From Saccharomycopsis fibuligera x Saccharomycopsis cf. fibuligera (Eukaryota; Ascomycota; Saccharomycetes; Ascoideales; Saccharomycopsidaceae), in assembly GCA_001936135.1 (NCBI GenBank), contig CP012819.1, positions 1,273,501-1,337,500 on the forward strand: 64,000 nucleotides of DNA. Reading direction: 5' to 3'. Below, in pieces: positions 31,858 to 42,027 of this stretch. The translations under genes were made by a program, and so were the position numbers. The notes under the pieces were generated by a model. It saw nothing but the letters and a program-made list of their open reading frames with translations, was not told the origin of the DNA and made no database searches. Every line of letters starts with the position of its first letter. Position 1 is the stretch's first letter.

Positions 31858-32195
31858 ATAAGGATAAGAATATGGCGATGCGGTGCAGAATGACAAGTGA
31901 ATATCCATACGATATCTCTCGTTTGTGCTACATTGTGTGTAACTATGCAACGAACGCTTGTCCCGCAGCTTGCATACATTGGCGAGGTTTCCAAAATCAC
32001 CAAAGTGGAGTCCTGTCTTGTCTTCCTGTTACAGTTCTCAGCATGCATGTGTGAGCCTGCTGCTAAAATGCAGCGACCAGCCTGCTTATCGCGAACTTAG
32101 CAGTATTTCAATTGTATACCGGCACCCACATGTGGCGAATTCAAAATCATCAGCCGCAGCATTACCAAGCTACGGCGCCGCTCGTTGTTTTCCGC

Positions 32196-35100
32196 TCAAG
32201 ACATAAAGCTGACACCAGGAACAAGATCAACCAATTTCGCTATTCTTTCCTGCTCACTCGTTTCGCCTTGCTTTTTTCTGAAAGTAGTGCTGTTGTTTTG
32301 CTTTTGCTGGCTCATTGTAGTTGACGGCGCGTGCTGCTGTCTTCGGCCTGGACTGCTAGTTCCTTGTGCGTTACTGTTTTTACCGCTGTTTGTGGCGCCG
32401 CTGCTGCTGGCAGCCCGGATATCATCGTTGCTCCAATTTAGCTCTTCGAAATCGCCCCAGTCATTGTCACTGCTATCATCAGCAACAGCGCGATCATCAA
32501 GCTGCTTCTCCAAAGGCTCTTTCGCTCCTGAGTTTGAGCTCACAAATGTAGCGGTGTTTCCTGAGGATAAGGCCGGAGTAGCGGCAGCAGTGCTTGATTC
32601 TTCAAAGTCCCCGAAATCATCGTCATCGTCATCGTCATCGTTATCATTATCATTGCCGTCATCATTGACTTTGACACTGCCCAGTTGGCCTCCGTTAGCC
32701 CCGGTGTTGTCAGGCGTAGGGCCACTAGTAGCGGCAGCCTTCTTCTTTGGCTTCAAAGGCGCAAAAACGCTCAGCATTGCTGCACCTGGAGCAGCTGCTG
32801 CCGTCGCCGTTGCCATCGCCGCCGGTGAGTGGGTGGTGCTAGAGGCGTACTTTGCGTCAAAACTCGACCGGCTGGATTGGCTGGATTTGCCAACACTAGC
32901 CCCAGCTGCAGCGTATCTAGGCGATGCGTACGATGCGACATTACTGCTGGCCGTGCCTGCCGTATTGACATTCCCACTATTAGCATGATAGCCGGCACCG
33001 CCACTGCCGCTGCTGCTTCTTGAACTGGACTTACTCTTCAAGCTGTTGCTCCGGGAAGGCACTAACGGCTTCATATTGCTGCTTATGATCGTAGAAAACG
33101 GCCCAGGCTTGCTGATGCTAACGTTACCAATGCTGTTTTTCTTGGTGGCGTTCATTCCATTACCAACGTCCTGCCCGTTACCGGTATTATTCTTTTCCAA
33201 AACCAGTGCACTAGCCACAAGGGGCAGAGGCGGCAAACTTGGCGAGCGTGATTTACTGGAATTCGAGAAACTATTGCGGCTGCTCAGCATGCTGTTTCTT
33301 TGAGGACGACTAAGAGGAGCATGATTATGATTACGTCTTCTCTCGGATAATGATGGTTGTCTTGACAATGATAAGCCACTTTGAGAATGCGGCGTATCTC
33401 TGTTATTGTTCTGTGTGTCAGAGCTTTGCGGTTTTTTTGGCACACTTATTCCTAATTGGGGATAAATGTCATATTGACTATCGGTAGTATGACCATTACT
33501 GTAGCCAGCGCCATTTATGCCTCCATCACTTGCCACATCATTTCGAGCGGCGCTGTTGTCTAGAGATCTTCTGCTGATATCATTGAGTTTAGAGCTTACT
33601 AATAATGGACTGTTATTCAATACGTGGTTCGGGGTTGTGTGGTATTGCTTACTTGGAATCTTTGTTCTTGGTTCAGTACTCAACACAGGGGATTCAGCTG
33701 CTAATTCAAAATCGCCAAAGTCATCATCCTCGTCCTCTTCGCCTTCGTCCTCGTCACCTCTTTTCTTCGTAACAGGCGTCAAGTTATTCTTTTCTTGTAT
33801 GTTGCCAACACTTGGATTAGCGATTTCTGGTAGATTTTTGAATTGTTCATTTTGAGACTGGTCAGTTTTAGTAGGTGTCAAAGGTGCAGATCCACCAGTC
33901 ATATTCGCCATTGACAGAGAAGAAAATGCCCCTACGCTTCCTTTGCGAGCTGTCAGTGAGTTGGCTGTGTTTATTGCAGTTGCAGCTGGGGCCCCCATGA
34001 TTGAAGCTCCGCTTGTACTTTTAGTATCTAATTTTTTGGCCCTTGCGCTAGTTGGAGTTAACGGAACAGAATCGCCAGTTAAATTAGGCGTTGTTGATGC
34101 TACTGTATTTGCAATTGTTGAGCCGACTAGTTTTGTTTGTGCTTTTCCAACATCAATATTCAATTTTGGTTGATTAAGTTTTGGCACAGGGCATGTTGGA
34201 ACATTCTTCTTTTCCAACGCTGCCAGACCTGACGCTATTAATGCTGAAGCGGCTTGTGGTTGCTTTGTGTTTGGCACACCGACAGCAGAAGCAGTCGCCA
34301 CGGTAGTGGTGTCGTCCTGCTTCTTATCCGCGCTCTTTGAATCAGACTTGAAGCCAAACCAGCTTTTCATTTTGAATGAACTTCCGCGGGTCAATGAGGC
34401 TTTGCCTTTACTGGTCAATGAGCTAGCACGACTAAGCGCTGGTGAGGGTGTAGCTTTCTGGTTCCCAGTGTTTGGAGAAGGTTTTGTAACACTTACTGGT
34501 TTCTCGGAAACCGCTTTCTCTTCAACTCTATCCAATTCTTGCTTCGAATCGGCTGCTTTGTGTACTCTTTCATCATCATCAGTCAGGTATTTTTGCTCGT
34601 AATTTTCATTCTGAGTTTCGGCTTCATTGTCCAGCTCGTCCTCTTCACTGAAGGATAAGCTGTTATTTTTTTCTTCTTTTTCTCCAATAGTACCATATTT
34701 CGCATGGTCGAGACTTCCAGTACCATTATCATCCTCTTCCTCTTCACTGTAATCTGCAAATTTAGTCTCAAAGATAAAATCACCAAATCCGTCGTCCTCA
34801 TCAACTTTTCCCTTGTTGGTATTGCCTTCATCTTCTGAGTCGCCAACTGGATTTTTCTTGAAAAAATCTTTACTGGAAAGGTTGGATTTTTTGATTGTTT
34901 TAGCTTCTTTTGATGACAATTTGTTTGCTTCGTGCTTCTTAGCAAAAATGTTACTAAAGGGAGAGAAAATATTGCTCGTTCGAGGAGAGGTAGCAGATCC
35001 TACACCATTATTTGCTTCACCGCTATTTCTATTTCCTTCTTTATTGGCTACTGCTGCTGCTGCTGCTGCTTGTTGTCTTTGTTTTTCTCTTTTTGCTGCA

Positions 35101-36677
35101 TTCTGTATATTGAGCTGTCGTTGGTGCTCAAGTTCTTTTTCTCTTTCTATATGTTCCTGTTTGTTTCTCTCAGCCACTAACCTATCAGCCACCGTTGATG
35201 CTCTTTTCAATAGCTTTTCTTTGATGGAAACGTTTTTCTGTGTTTGTTTTTTTTGTAATGCTTCATTGTCATTTAAATCAGTAGACCAGCCAAACATCGC
35301 TGCATAAGTTGCTTTTGAACTGACAGACAACCGTGAGCCGGGAGCTCCTGGAAGAGCAGTGCCAGCAATAGCAGGTGCGGGAGTTGATGCAGGTATTGAA
35401 CTTGATACTAAGGAAGAGCTTTCCTGTAAGTGAGACGTATCTTCTCCCGATTCAAGTTTTTCCCAATACACCAAGACCTTCAACAATTCTGCTTCAGTTG
35501 AACTTTTATTCCAGCGCACTATGCCTTTGTCATCAGAAATACTGCTAGTTCTAATTCCGTTATTATTCGCACTTGAATTAGGAAAAAAAAATTGTCTTGA
35601 TGGTCTACTTAATGCATTGTAATATTTTCTTGTATGGGTGCCGTAGTCAAGAAGCGTGGAGATGTTTGATTCTGATTTTGGGGGACTGGTGAGCTTTGCC
35701 TTACAGTAAACCTGGTCAAGAAGTGTATCTAGGTCTTTGGGTATTATAGCTTGTATCTTAGAGCTAGTGTTAATTGGTATTGGGGTAGCTTTTTCATCAG
35801 GCTCTTCAAAATCTCCAAAATCGTCCTCGTCGTCGTTATCATCCTCATCTTTCTTATTGTCTTCCTTTTCGTCTGCCTTCTCGTCATCCTTATTGTTATC
35901 TTCTTTTGTGGTGTTGTTTGTATTTCCAGGCGTTGCTTCACTTATTCTTTTTTGTTCTCTGGGGTTTGGTGTATTCTCTTTGCTCGATTCAACCTTTTCT
36001 AGAATTACAGCTTCTCCCGTATCTAATTCATCACTCTTGATTTGTAATGGTTCGACATCTTGCTGATTGTCCTTCAAATTTTTCTCTTTTTTATCACTAT
36101 CTACAGACAATATCCCCAATCCTTCAGCTCCTCGCACTTTTCCCTTTTTGCTGTCTATATTTTCCACTTGACTAATATTTGGATCTATCGTGCTGCTAAC
36201 GTCGTCGCAGCTTACATAGTTTTTGATCTCTTCATTCTCAGACGACCCACTGCGAACAGTTTCAGTGGGCACATCTGCCCAGACATTGTTCTCATTCAAT
36301 AGTATTGAGTCGTTAGATCCAGAGCTTTTACTTGGAGTGGCAATGTGTGCTAAGCTTGGAGTAATGATACTTTTATCTGAGGATAAAATTGGTGATTCAG
36401 ATGGTTGCTCAGTATTGTGTGCTGTCAGTAGTATTGATGATGAAGAAGATGGTACTGCTATTATGTCAGTGACCGTGTATTTGTGTTTTTTGGGGCTAGT
36501 AGTTTCATTACTAGCTAATTCTTTATCATCATTTGCATTGTAAGTGTTTGCTGTATCTTTGCTTGCTGACTCAATGCTAGGCGATGTCCAAACGTTTACT
36601 TTAAGATCATCTGGAGTAGCACTTGAAGCATCTAGCCATGCATTATTCCTATTCCACTCAGGTTTATCTGAGTTCAT
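32196..36677 (-). CDS. Large disordered protein with repeated acidic FGDF motifs (aftiphilin/Laa2-like trafficking adaptor candidate)
   Basis: The 1493-residue protein starts with ATG at 36677. It is mostly disordered and charged, but five near-identical acidic motifs stand out: DDFGDFEE (about residue 284), DGFGDF (about 626), DDFGDFE (about 983), DDFGDFEES (about 1350) and DNDWGDFEE (about 1402). DFGxF/WGDF motifs preceded by acidic runs are the known ligands of AP-1 gamma-ear and GGA ear domains, as in aftiphilin and yeast Laa2. One better-ordered block around residues 340-420 (YNALSRPSRQFFFP ... IVRWNKSSTEAELLKVLVYWEKLE) recurs, as I recall, in fungal proteins that also carry FGDF motifs. 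A KEKEL-type helical stretch follows it. A role in clathrin-coated vesicle traffic at the Golgi or endosome is inferred. The gene is ordinary in codon use except that at least one CTG is present. Confidence 0.7.
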   Translation of the reverse strand: MNSDKPEWNRNNAWLDASSATPDDLKVNVWTSPSIESASKDTANTYNANDDKELASNETTSPKKHKYTVTDIIAVPSSSSSILLTAHNTEQPSESPILSSDKSIITPSLAHIATPSKSSGSNDSILLNENNVWADVPTETVRSGSSENEEIKNYVSCDDVSSTIDPNISQVENIDSKKGKVRGAEGLGILSVDSDKKEKNLKDNQQDVEPLQIKSDELDTGEAVILEKVESSKENTPNPREQKRISEATPGNTNNTTKEDNNKDDEKADEKEDNKKDEDDNDDEDDFGDFEEPDEKATPIPINTSSKIQAIIPKDLDTLLDQVYCKAKLTSPPKSESNISTLLDYGTHTRKYYNALSRPSRQFFFPNSSANNNGIRTSSISDDKGIVRWNKSSTEAELLKVLVYWEKLESGEDTSHLQESSSLVSSSIPASTPAPAIAGTALPGAPGSRLSVSSKATYAAMFGWSTDLNDNEALQKKQTQKNVSIKEKLLKRASTVADRLVAERNKQEHIEREKELEHQRQLNIQNAAKREKQRQQAAAAAAVANKEGNRNSGEANNGVGSATSPRTSNIFSPFSNIFAKKHEANKLSSKEAKTIKKSNLSSKDFFKKNPVGDSEDEGNTNKGKVDEDDGFGDFIFETKFADYSEEEEDDNGTGSLDHAKYGTIGEKEEKNNSLSFSEEDELDNEAETQNENYEQKYLTDDDERVHKAADSKQELDRVEEKAVSEKPVSVTKPSPNTGNQKATPSPALSRASSLTSKGKASLTRGSSFKMKSWFGFKSDSKSADKKQDDTTTVATASAVGVPNTKQPQAASALIASGLAALEKKNVPTCPVPKLNQPKLNIDVGKAQTKLVGSTIANTVASTTPNLTGDSVPLTPTSARAKKLDTKSTSGASIMGAPAATAINTANSLTARKGSVGAFSSLSMANMTGGSAPLTPTKTDQSQNEQFKNLPEIANPSVGNIQEKNNLTPVTKKRGDEDEGEEDEDDDFGDFELAAESPVLSTEPRTKIPSKQYHTTPNHVLNNSPLLVSSKLNDISRRSLDNSAARNDVASDGGINGAGYSNGHTTDSQYDIYPQLGISVPKKPQSSDTQNNNRDTPHSQSGLSLSRQPSLSERRRNHNHAPLSRPQRNSMLSSRNSFSNSSKSRSPSLPPLPLVASALVLEKNNTGNGQDVGNGMNATKKNSIGNVSISKPGPFSTIISSNMKPLVPSRSNSLKSKSSSRSSSGSGGAGYHANSGNVNTAGTASSNVASYASPRYAAAGASVGKSSQSSRSSFDAKYASSTTHSPAAMATATAAAAPGAAMLSVFAPLKPKKKAAATSGPTPDNTGANGGQLGSVKVNDDGNDNDNDDDDDDDDFGDFEESSTAAATPALSSGNTATFVSSNSGAKEPLEKQLDDRAVADDSSDNDWGDFEELNWSNDDIRAASSSGATNSGKNSNAQGTSSPGRRQQHAPSTTMSQQKQNNSTTFRKKQGETSEQERIAKLVDLVPGVSFMS

Positions 36678-36837
36678 TTATATAGAGGAATTGGTTTTGA
36701 AGGTTTCAACGCTCCTAGGTTCTCTTAGTAGCAGAAATATATGACGTTTTGCTAGATTAAGCTAGTGATTATTTTTGGAGGTGCTTATTGCTGGGACTTT
36801 AATAGTGGCTATTAGGCTTTAAGGTTCCTACCTTTTA

Positions 36838-36870
<33 letters not shown>

Positions 36871-37051
36871 TATGGCGTTTACTGTGTCCCGTGCGAGGCG
36901 CGCTTTAGCGCGTATATACGCATACATACATTGACAATTTTGAACACATACCAATTAAATAATCGTGATTTAACATTCCATAGAAGATAAACACTAAGTT
37001 TATAAACAGATGTTTAAAATATAATATATTAAAGTAAAATAGTGGGATAGC
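36678..37051. other. Short intergenic region with T30 tract
   Basis: It carries a T30 tract (36840-36869) and AT-rich sequence. It joins the promoter of the FGDF protein to the ERG20 3' end. No gene seen. Confidence 0.5.
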
Positions 37052-38110
37052 CTACTTTCTACGTTTGTAAATCTTGTTTAAGAATGAGGTCAAAACTTCA
37101 CCCTTGAAGCCTCTGCTTTCATCAACTTTGCTGATTTTCTCTTTCAATTCACCAACAATTCTTTCTTCGTATTCGTGATAGATTTGATCTATACCTAATT
37201 CATTGAAAAGAGCTTTGACTTTAGCCTCTTTTTGACTATCTTTTCTACCATAGTTTTCATCCAACAATTGTCTTTGTTCTGCATTGGCCTTTTTCAAAGC
37301 AGTATTGATCACCCAGGAACATTTGTTGTCTTGGATATCAGTACCGATTTTGCCAATGTCTTCTGGTTTTCCAAAACAGTCCAAGTAGTCATCTTGGATT
37401 TGGAAGTATTCACCCAATGGGATCAAAACATCTTGAGCTTGTTTCAAATCCTTTTCATCGGAGATTCCTGCCATGAACATGGCCAAAGCAACTGGCAAGT
37501 AGAAACTGTAGTATGCGGTTTTAAAAATGACAATAAAAGAATGCTTTTCAAGAGTGAATTTGGACAAGTCAACATGATCTTCTGGAGCAGTGATTAAGTC
37601 CAACAACTGACCACATTCCGTTTGAAAAGTGACTTCATGAAACAAATCTAACAAGTCCACATAGTATGCGTCTTGTCTGAAATACTTCTTTAACAAGATG
37701 TAGATGGCACCTTCCAACATGAAAGAATCATTAATGGCAATACTACCAACATTTTCAACTTTATACCAGCATGGTTGGCCTCTTCTGGTGATCGATTGAT
37801 CCATCATGTCGTCGGCAACGAGGAAGTAAGCTTGCAACAATTCGATGGCCCAGCCTAACAAGGCGACTTTCTTATATTCTTCAGCACTCAAATCATCAAT
37901 TGAGTTATAACCTTTCAATATGACGTAAGTATCGACAACAGAAATACCTCTGTTCAATTTTCCCCCTGGGGTGTTGTACTCCAAGTTTCTGGTGAACCAG
38001 TCAATGGCATCCTGAGCAATGCCGTAACCTTTGAGGACATCTTGCAATTCCCTAACAATTTCTGGGAAAACAGACAAGAACTTTGACTTGGCAGCGGCTT
38101 TATCAGACAT
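37052..38110 (-). CDS. ERG20: Farnesyl diphosphate synthase
   Basis: The 352-residue protein condenses isopentenyl diphosphate with dimethylallyl and geranyl diphosphate to make farnesyl diphosphate for sterols, dolichol, ubiquinone and protein prenylation. The first aspartate-rich motif is DDMMD (100-104) followed by RRGQPCW. The second is DDYLD (240-244) after [19 protein letters not shown] and the C-terminal YKRRK are also as in fungal Erg20. Length equals the S. cerevisiae enzyme. Leucine codons are almost all TTG with no CTG seen, the bias expected of a highly expressed essential gene. It is divergent from the GH125 gene. A branch-point-like CACTAACA and TATAG just upstream of the ATG may mark a leader intron. 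Confidence 0.97.
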   Translation of the reverse strand: MSDKAAAKSKFLSVFPEIVRELQDVLKGYGIAQDAIDWFTRNLEYNTPGGKLNRGISVVDTYVILKGYNSIDDLSAEEYKKVALLGWAIELLQAYFLVADDMMDQSITRRGQPCWYKVENVGSIAINDSFMLEGAIYILLKKYFRQDAYYVDLLDLFHEVTFQTECGQLLDLITAPEDHVDLSKFTLEKHSFIVIFKTAYYSFYLPVALAMFMAGISDEKDLKQAQDVLIPLGEYFQIQDDYLDCFGKPEDIGKIGTDIQDNKCSWVINTALKKANAEQRQLLDENYGRKDSQKEAKVKALFNELGIDQIYHEYEERIVGELKEKISKVDESRGFKGEVLTSFLNKIYKRRK

Positions 38111-38719
38111 TGTGGGCTATAAAAGGAATATGTGTTAGTGCGTGTGGTATCAACTGGGACAGTGATTAGCAATAACTAACTTTTGCTTGGGACTCCTGTA
38201 GTGCTTGTTGAGATATCCGTTGTCTGGCTGAAATCTACCTTTTTCTTGTTTTTCGTTAATTTTACGAATGCCTATGACTGTACGACAGAGTAAACGAAAA
38301 AAAAGCTCACCAGCCTGGTCTCTTTTCCGCATTGGGACCATGGGGTGTTCTAGGTGGCTAGTTGGGGGTGCTACCGATGGCTTCTGTATCCGGGTAGTAG
38401 TCACAAAGTACCCTGTCTTATCATTCTTTCATCATCCGGATAATAAAAACTACCTATTTTGGTTAGTATTCCAAACGCAGGGATCGTTCCTTAATGTCAT
38501 GTGACAGAAGCAAAAGGTAAACAAATACAATTGATTGCATCACTGCTGGAAAACAGGCCTCTGCTTCTCCAAGTTTTCCCTTTATAGCCATTGCCCTGGG
38601 GTTTACTGTCTTTGTTTGTCTATCATCCTGTCAAGTCCCAAAATCTCTATAAATACCGCTCTTTTTTTTTTGCACAGAAAGGTGCACTTTGCTTAGGAAA
38701 CTTTTTTTTCCTTTCCAGA
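38111..38719. promoter_or_regulatory. Divergent promoter ERG20 / GH125 gene
   Basis: About 610 bp between two start codons. On the ERG20 side the leader contains CACTAACA (38133-38140, - strand) and TATAG ending at 38117, a possible intron 3' end. On the other side the sequence ends in a T-rich run just before the ATG at 38720. No ORF with a domain is present. Confidence 0.45.
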
Positions 38720-40543
38720 ATGCTAGTAAATCACAGAATGCTACGCTACTTTCGTTATACAGCGGTGATAGTGGCTGTGGGGCTTATATACTTCTGCCTT
38801 AGTCAAAGAGACCAGGCTTACAATTACAAGACAAAGCCGGTGATTGTGGGGAAGGAGGATTCACTATTTCCGGAACTACTAAATGACAAACCACAAGATG
38901 CTAAAAAACACTACGGATATGAATTTAGCAACTTTTTGAGTGCGTTGAATATGGAGCGTCGTTCAGTGTGTCCTAAATATGCTGACTACTCCCAGCAAAG
39001 ACACGAACCATACTCAAAGGGGAAGCTTCGCTTACCATTCCAAAGACCAGATGTGGACTGCCGTACATATCACTCCAGTGCAGTGGAAAAAGTCATTGAT
39101 GATTTTAAGCAAAGACTCAAGAATCCAGATTTGGCAAGATTGTTTGAGAACTGTTTGCCTAATACTTTAGATACTACCATCATGTGGCATAAGAATGCTA
39201 CATCCGAATCAGACGACAAGAAGGCATATAAAAAAGAGTCTGTTTTTAGATCGAGCACTTTTGATTGGAGCAGGTATCCTCAAAGCTTTATTGTCACTGG
39301 TGATATTCATGCTGAATGGTTAAGAGATTCAGCTTGGCAATTGTCAGCATACCAAAAGTTGGCTAAATATGATCTGTCTTTAAGAAGATTGATCGCTGGA
39401 GCTATCAACACCCAAGCAAGATTTATTATTTATAATCCATATTGCAATGCATTCCAACCACCAGAAGAATCTGGCGTTGATAGAGAAAGTTCAGCCATTG
39501 ATGATGTTTATCCACCGCCAAACTGGAAGGATGTGTTTGAGTGTAAATGGGAATTGGATTCATTGGCATCGTTCTTATCCTTGACCAATCATTATTATGA
39601 GGTTACTCATGATGACAGCATCTTTAATGAGATTTGGAGAGCTGCTATTGAAACGGTTTTAGTGGTGATTAGAAGAGAACTTGTGCCAACTTTTGATAAA
39701 GGAGGGTCTCTTAACTCTTTCCGTTACACTTTCCGAAGAAATACAAACATTGGATCAGAAACATTGCCGTTGACCGGTAGTGGTAATCCAGTGAACTCAA
39801 ACACAAATTTGATTAGGTCGGCATTCAGACCCTCTGATGATGCTTGTATTTTCCAACTTTTCATTCCTGCTAATGCTTACTTGGTTACCGAGTTAAACAA
39901 ACTTTCACAAAACATCAAAGACAAGGAATATTTACAGGACATAAACAAACATGTGATTGATTATGCCACCAAAGTTAACCAATCTATTTATGATATTGGT
40001 GTTGTCAATCATACTGAATTTGGCGAAGTGTTTGCCTATGAAGTTGATGGCTACAATAGTGCATTGTTCATGGATGATGCTAACATTCCGTCGTTGCTTT
40101 CATTACCAGATTTGGGGTTCATTGACAAGACCAGCAAGTTATATCAAAACACCAGACAAATGGTCCTTTCAAGCAGGAGTAATCCATATTATCTTTCCGG
40201 CCGCAATTTCCGTGGCATTGGTGGACCCCATGTTGGTTATAAATACGCATGGCCAATGAGCTTATTAGTTAAGATCAGAACCAGTGATGATGATGATGAA
40301 ATCGCTAGCGATTTGGCTCTTATTATGGAAAACACCGCATTTTTAGGCCTTATGCATGAAGGTGTAAATGTAAACTCTCCTGGCGGGAAAGATTTTACTA
40401 GACCTTGGTTTGCTTGGTGTAATTCAGAATTTGGTAAAACAATTTTGGATTTAGCTGAAAGAAAACCACATTTAATTTTTAAAAATGAATATAAGAATAA
40501 GCCTTATATTGTTGATGATGAATTCAAAGGGATAGACTACTGA
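38720..40543 (+). CDS. GH125-family (Mug157/DUF1237) membrane-anchored glycosidase
   Basis: The first ATG of this frame is at 38720, giving 607 residues. The upstream extension lacks an ATG start. Residues about 10-28 (FRYTAVIVAVGLIYFCL) form one membrane span with positive charges before it, so a type II protein with a lumenal catalytic domain is likely. The domain has RPDVDCRTYHSSAVE, FIVTGDIHAEWLRDSAWQLSAY, NTQARFIIYNPYCNAFQPPEESG, KWELDSLASFLSL, FRPSDDACIFQL and SYKYAWPMSL-type blocks. These define the GH125/DUF1237 family (fission yeast Mug157). Bacterial GH125 enzymes are exo-alpha-1,6-mannosidases, so a mannan-trimming role in the secretory pathway is plausible. One in-frame CTG occurs at the KYD-L-SLRR position. 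Confidence 0.85.
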   Translation: MLVNHRMLRYFRYTAVIVAVGLIYFCLSQRDQAYNYKTKPVIVGKEDSLFPELLNDKPQDAKKHYGYEFSNFLSALNMERRSVCPKYADYSQQRHEPYSKGKLRLPFQRPDVDCRTYHSSAVEKVIDDFKQRLKNPDLARLFENCLPNTLDTTIMWHKNATSESDDKKAYKKESVFRSSTFDWSRYPQSFIVTGDIHAEWLRDSAWQLSAYQKLAKYDLSLRRLIAGAINTQARFIIYNPYCNAFQPPEESGVDRESSAIDDVYPPPNWKDVFECKWELDSLASFLSLTNHYYEVTHDDSIFNEIWRAAIETVLVVIRRELVPTFDKGGSLNSFRYTFRRNTNIGSETLPLTGSGNPVNSNTNLIRSAFRPSDDACIFQLFIPANAYLVTELNKLSQNIKDKEYLQDINKHVIDYATKVNQSIYDIGVVNHTEFGEVFAYEVDGYNSALFMDDANIPSLLSLPDLGFIDKTSKLYQNTRQMVLSSRSNPYYLSGRNFRGIGGPHVGYKYAWPMSLLVKIRTSDDDDEIASDLALIMENTAFLGLMHEGVNVNSPGGKDFTRPWFAWCNSEFGKTILDLAERKPHLIFKNEYKNKPYIVDDEFKGIDY

Positions 40544-40577
40544 GCTTTTTGCCTGAGTTTCTTAGTTTGCCTTTTTT

Positions 40578-40609
<32 letters not shown>

Positions 40610-40888
40610 TGCTTCTGGTTCTGTTTTTGTTGTTTTAAATATTTTGCTTGACTTAATTTGCTTTACTCGCTCAAGAATTGTTTTTTATTTGATAAATCTT
40701 TTATTAGTTTTGCTATAACCTTTGTGTTATGCTTTTATGGATTGATGTTGACGAGCTACCTAGTTTGCAACATGCAAGTTGAAACCCGAGATTATGACAA
40801 CGTTTTGTTTTAATAATTAGGCTGTTTGTTTTAGTTTTTAAGTTTCTACTTTTTACCTTTTTGTATGTGCAAGTATTTGCTTTCTCTT

Positions 40889-40889
<1 letters not shown>

Positions 40890-40920
<31 letters not shown>
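40890..40920. repeat. Homopolymer A31
   Basis: Uninterrupted A run between convergent 3' ends. Confidence 0.93.
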
Positions 40921-40923
<3 letters not shown>

Positions 40924-41664
40924 TGCAGCTTTACAGTACAAAAACATTGTCTTAGTGAAGCAATTTGAATTTTGAATCATTAAGTTCTGTGACATAATAT
41001 GCAAGCTGTGAACGATCGGCCAAATTAATGACTGCCATTTCAAGCGCTGAAAGCTTAATCAATAATTGTAAAAATTAACAAGAAGTATTAAAGACGGTCT
41101 AGAGCTCTTTCAAATTCTATAGACTGACGCCTGTAGTTGTAACATAGGATATAATAGAATTAAAAGTGGTCGAAAAGCCACGTTCCTGTTTGAGAACGAC
41201 TTCAACATAAATTTGGACTTTTATTAAATACATCAATTTTATTTCAATTAATGCAATGTTATCTGTTCGATGTTTCAACCTACGCTGAGAGCACTGAGCC
41301 TTTGTATGTGTTCTCTGAAGCTGTGTTTGTCAGCCTCTCAAGATTAAGAGTATCAAGATTTGCATATTTTAGAATAAGAAATTTTTTTATTACTCTATTT
41401 CAAAGCTAACATGTTTTCAAGATATTCCGGCGGCGTGTTATTAGCTCCTTATTGATGAATATATCTCTACTAATTTCTTTAATATACATTTGCTCTTATC
41501 CTTATCTGACGTGAAGGAAAGCATAATGAGATCTTTCTTGAGGTGCAAGAGTAGCGGTTGCAGGAAAGATGTCTTAAAGATACATTCTTGTTTGAGATAA
41601 TCTATTAATACAAAAACATGAGTTCAGGACTACTTATCAAACAGAAAATTTGATCGTTTTACAA

Positions 41665-41666
<2 letters not shown>

Positions 41667-41704
<38 letters not shown>
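41667..41704. repeat. Homopolymer A38
   Basis: Uninterrupted A run about 320 bp past the STE24 stop codon. Confidence 0.93.
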
Positions 41705-41706
<2 letters not shown>

Positions 41707-42027
41707 TTTTATATATTTGTTTAGCTATAATATTGATGTATAACATTTAAAATCCTAATGCGGTGATACTAAGTACCTAACCGGGGCACTTAGATCAAAA
41801 ATTGGGACATTATGAATTGAAAAAAAAAAAGCAGTGAGAAAGACATGACAAATTGTATGACACGAATAGTGCAAAAGGAGCCTTATTCAACACAGGAAAA
41901 ATGTAACCTGCTATAATTGAATTGGAAAAACATGGTTACATTTGATAGCGTGCCATCCAAGTTATATCATGTAACTATGTCATTTTAATGTCTAAGTTGC
42001 TTTTTTTTCTGTGATTGATCGTAAAAT

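Larger units (their letters stand above)
30346..32195. other. Intergenic region with T40 tract and microsatellites
   Basis: About 1.85 kb with no convincing gene. It contains T40 (30859-30898), a CTTCTC array, a GCGGTG array and a short GAAGGA-type run near 31,550-31,575. Short ORFs translate the repeats. Confidence 0.5.
40544..42027. other. AT-rich convergent intergenic region
   Basis: About 1.5 kb between convergent genes. It contains a (GTTTT)4 run near 40,582-40,605, A31 (40890-40920) and A38 (41667-41704). I see no gene or RNA. Confidence 0.5.

Noticed and set aside
32185-32988. 267-aa + strand ORF
   Set aside because: Antisense to the FGDF-motif gene; Ser/Ala-rich translation of the opposite strand.
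38591-38719. N-terminal extension of the GH125 gene
   Set aside because: The extension begins at TTG and has no ATG; the ATG at 38720 gives a sensible membrane anchor.
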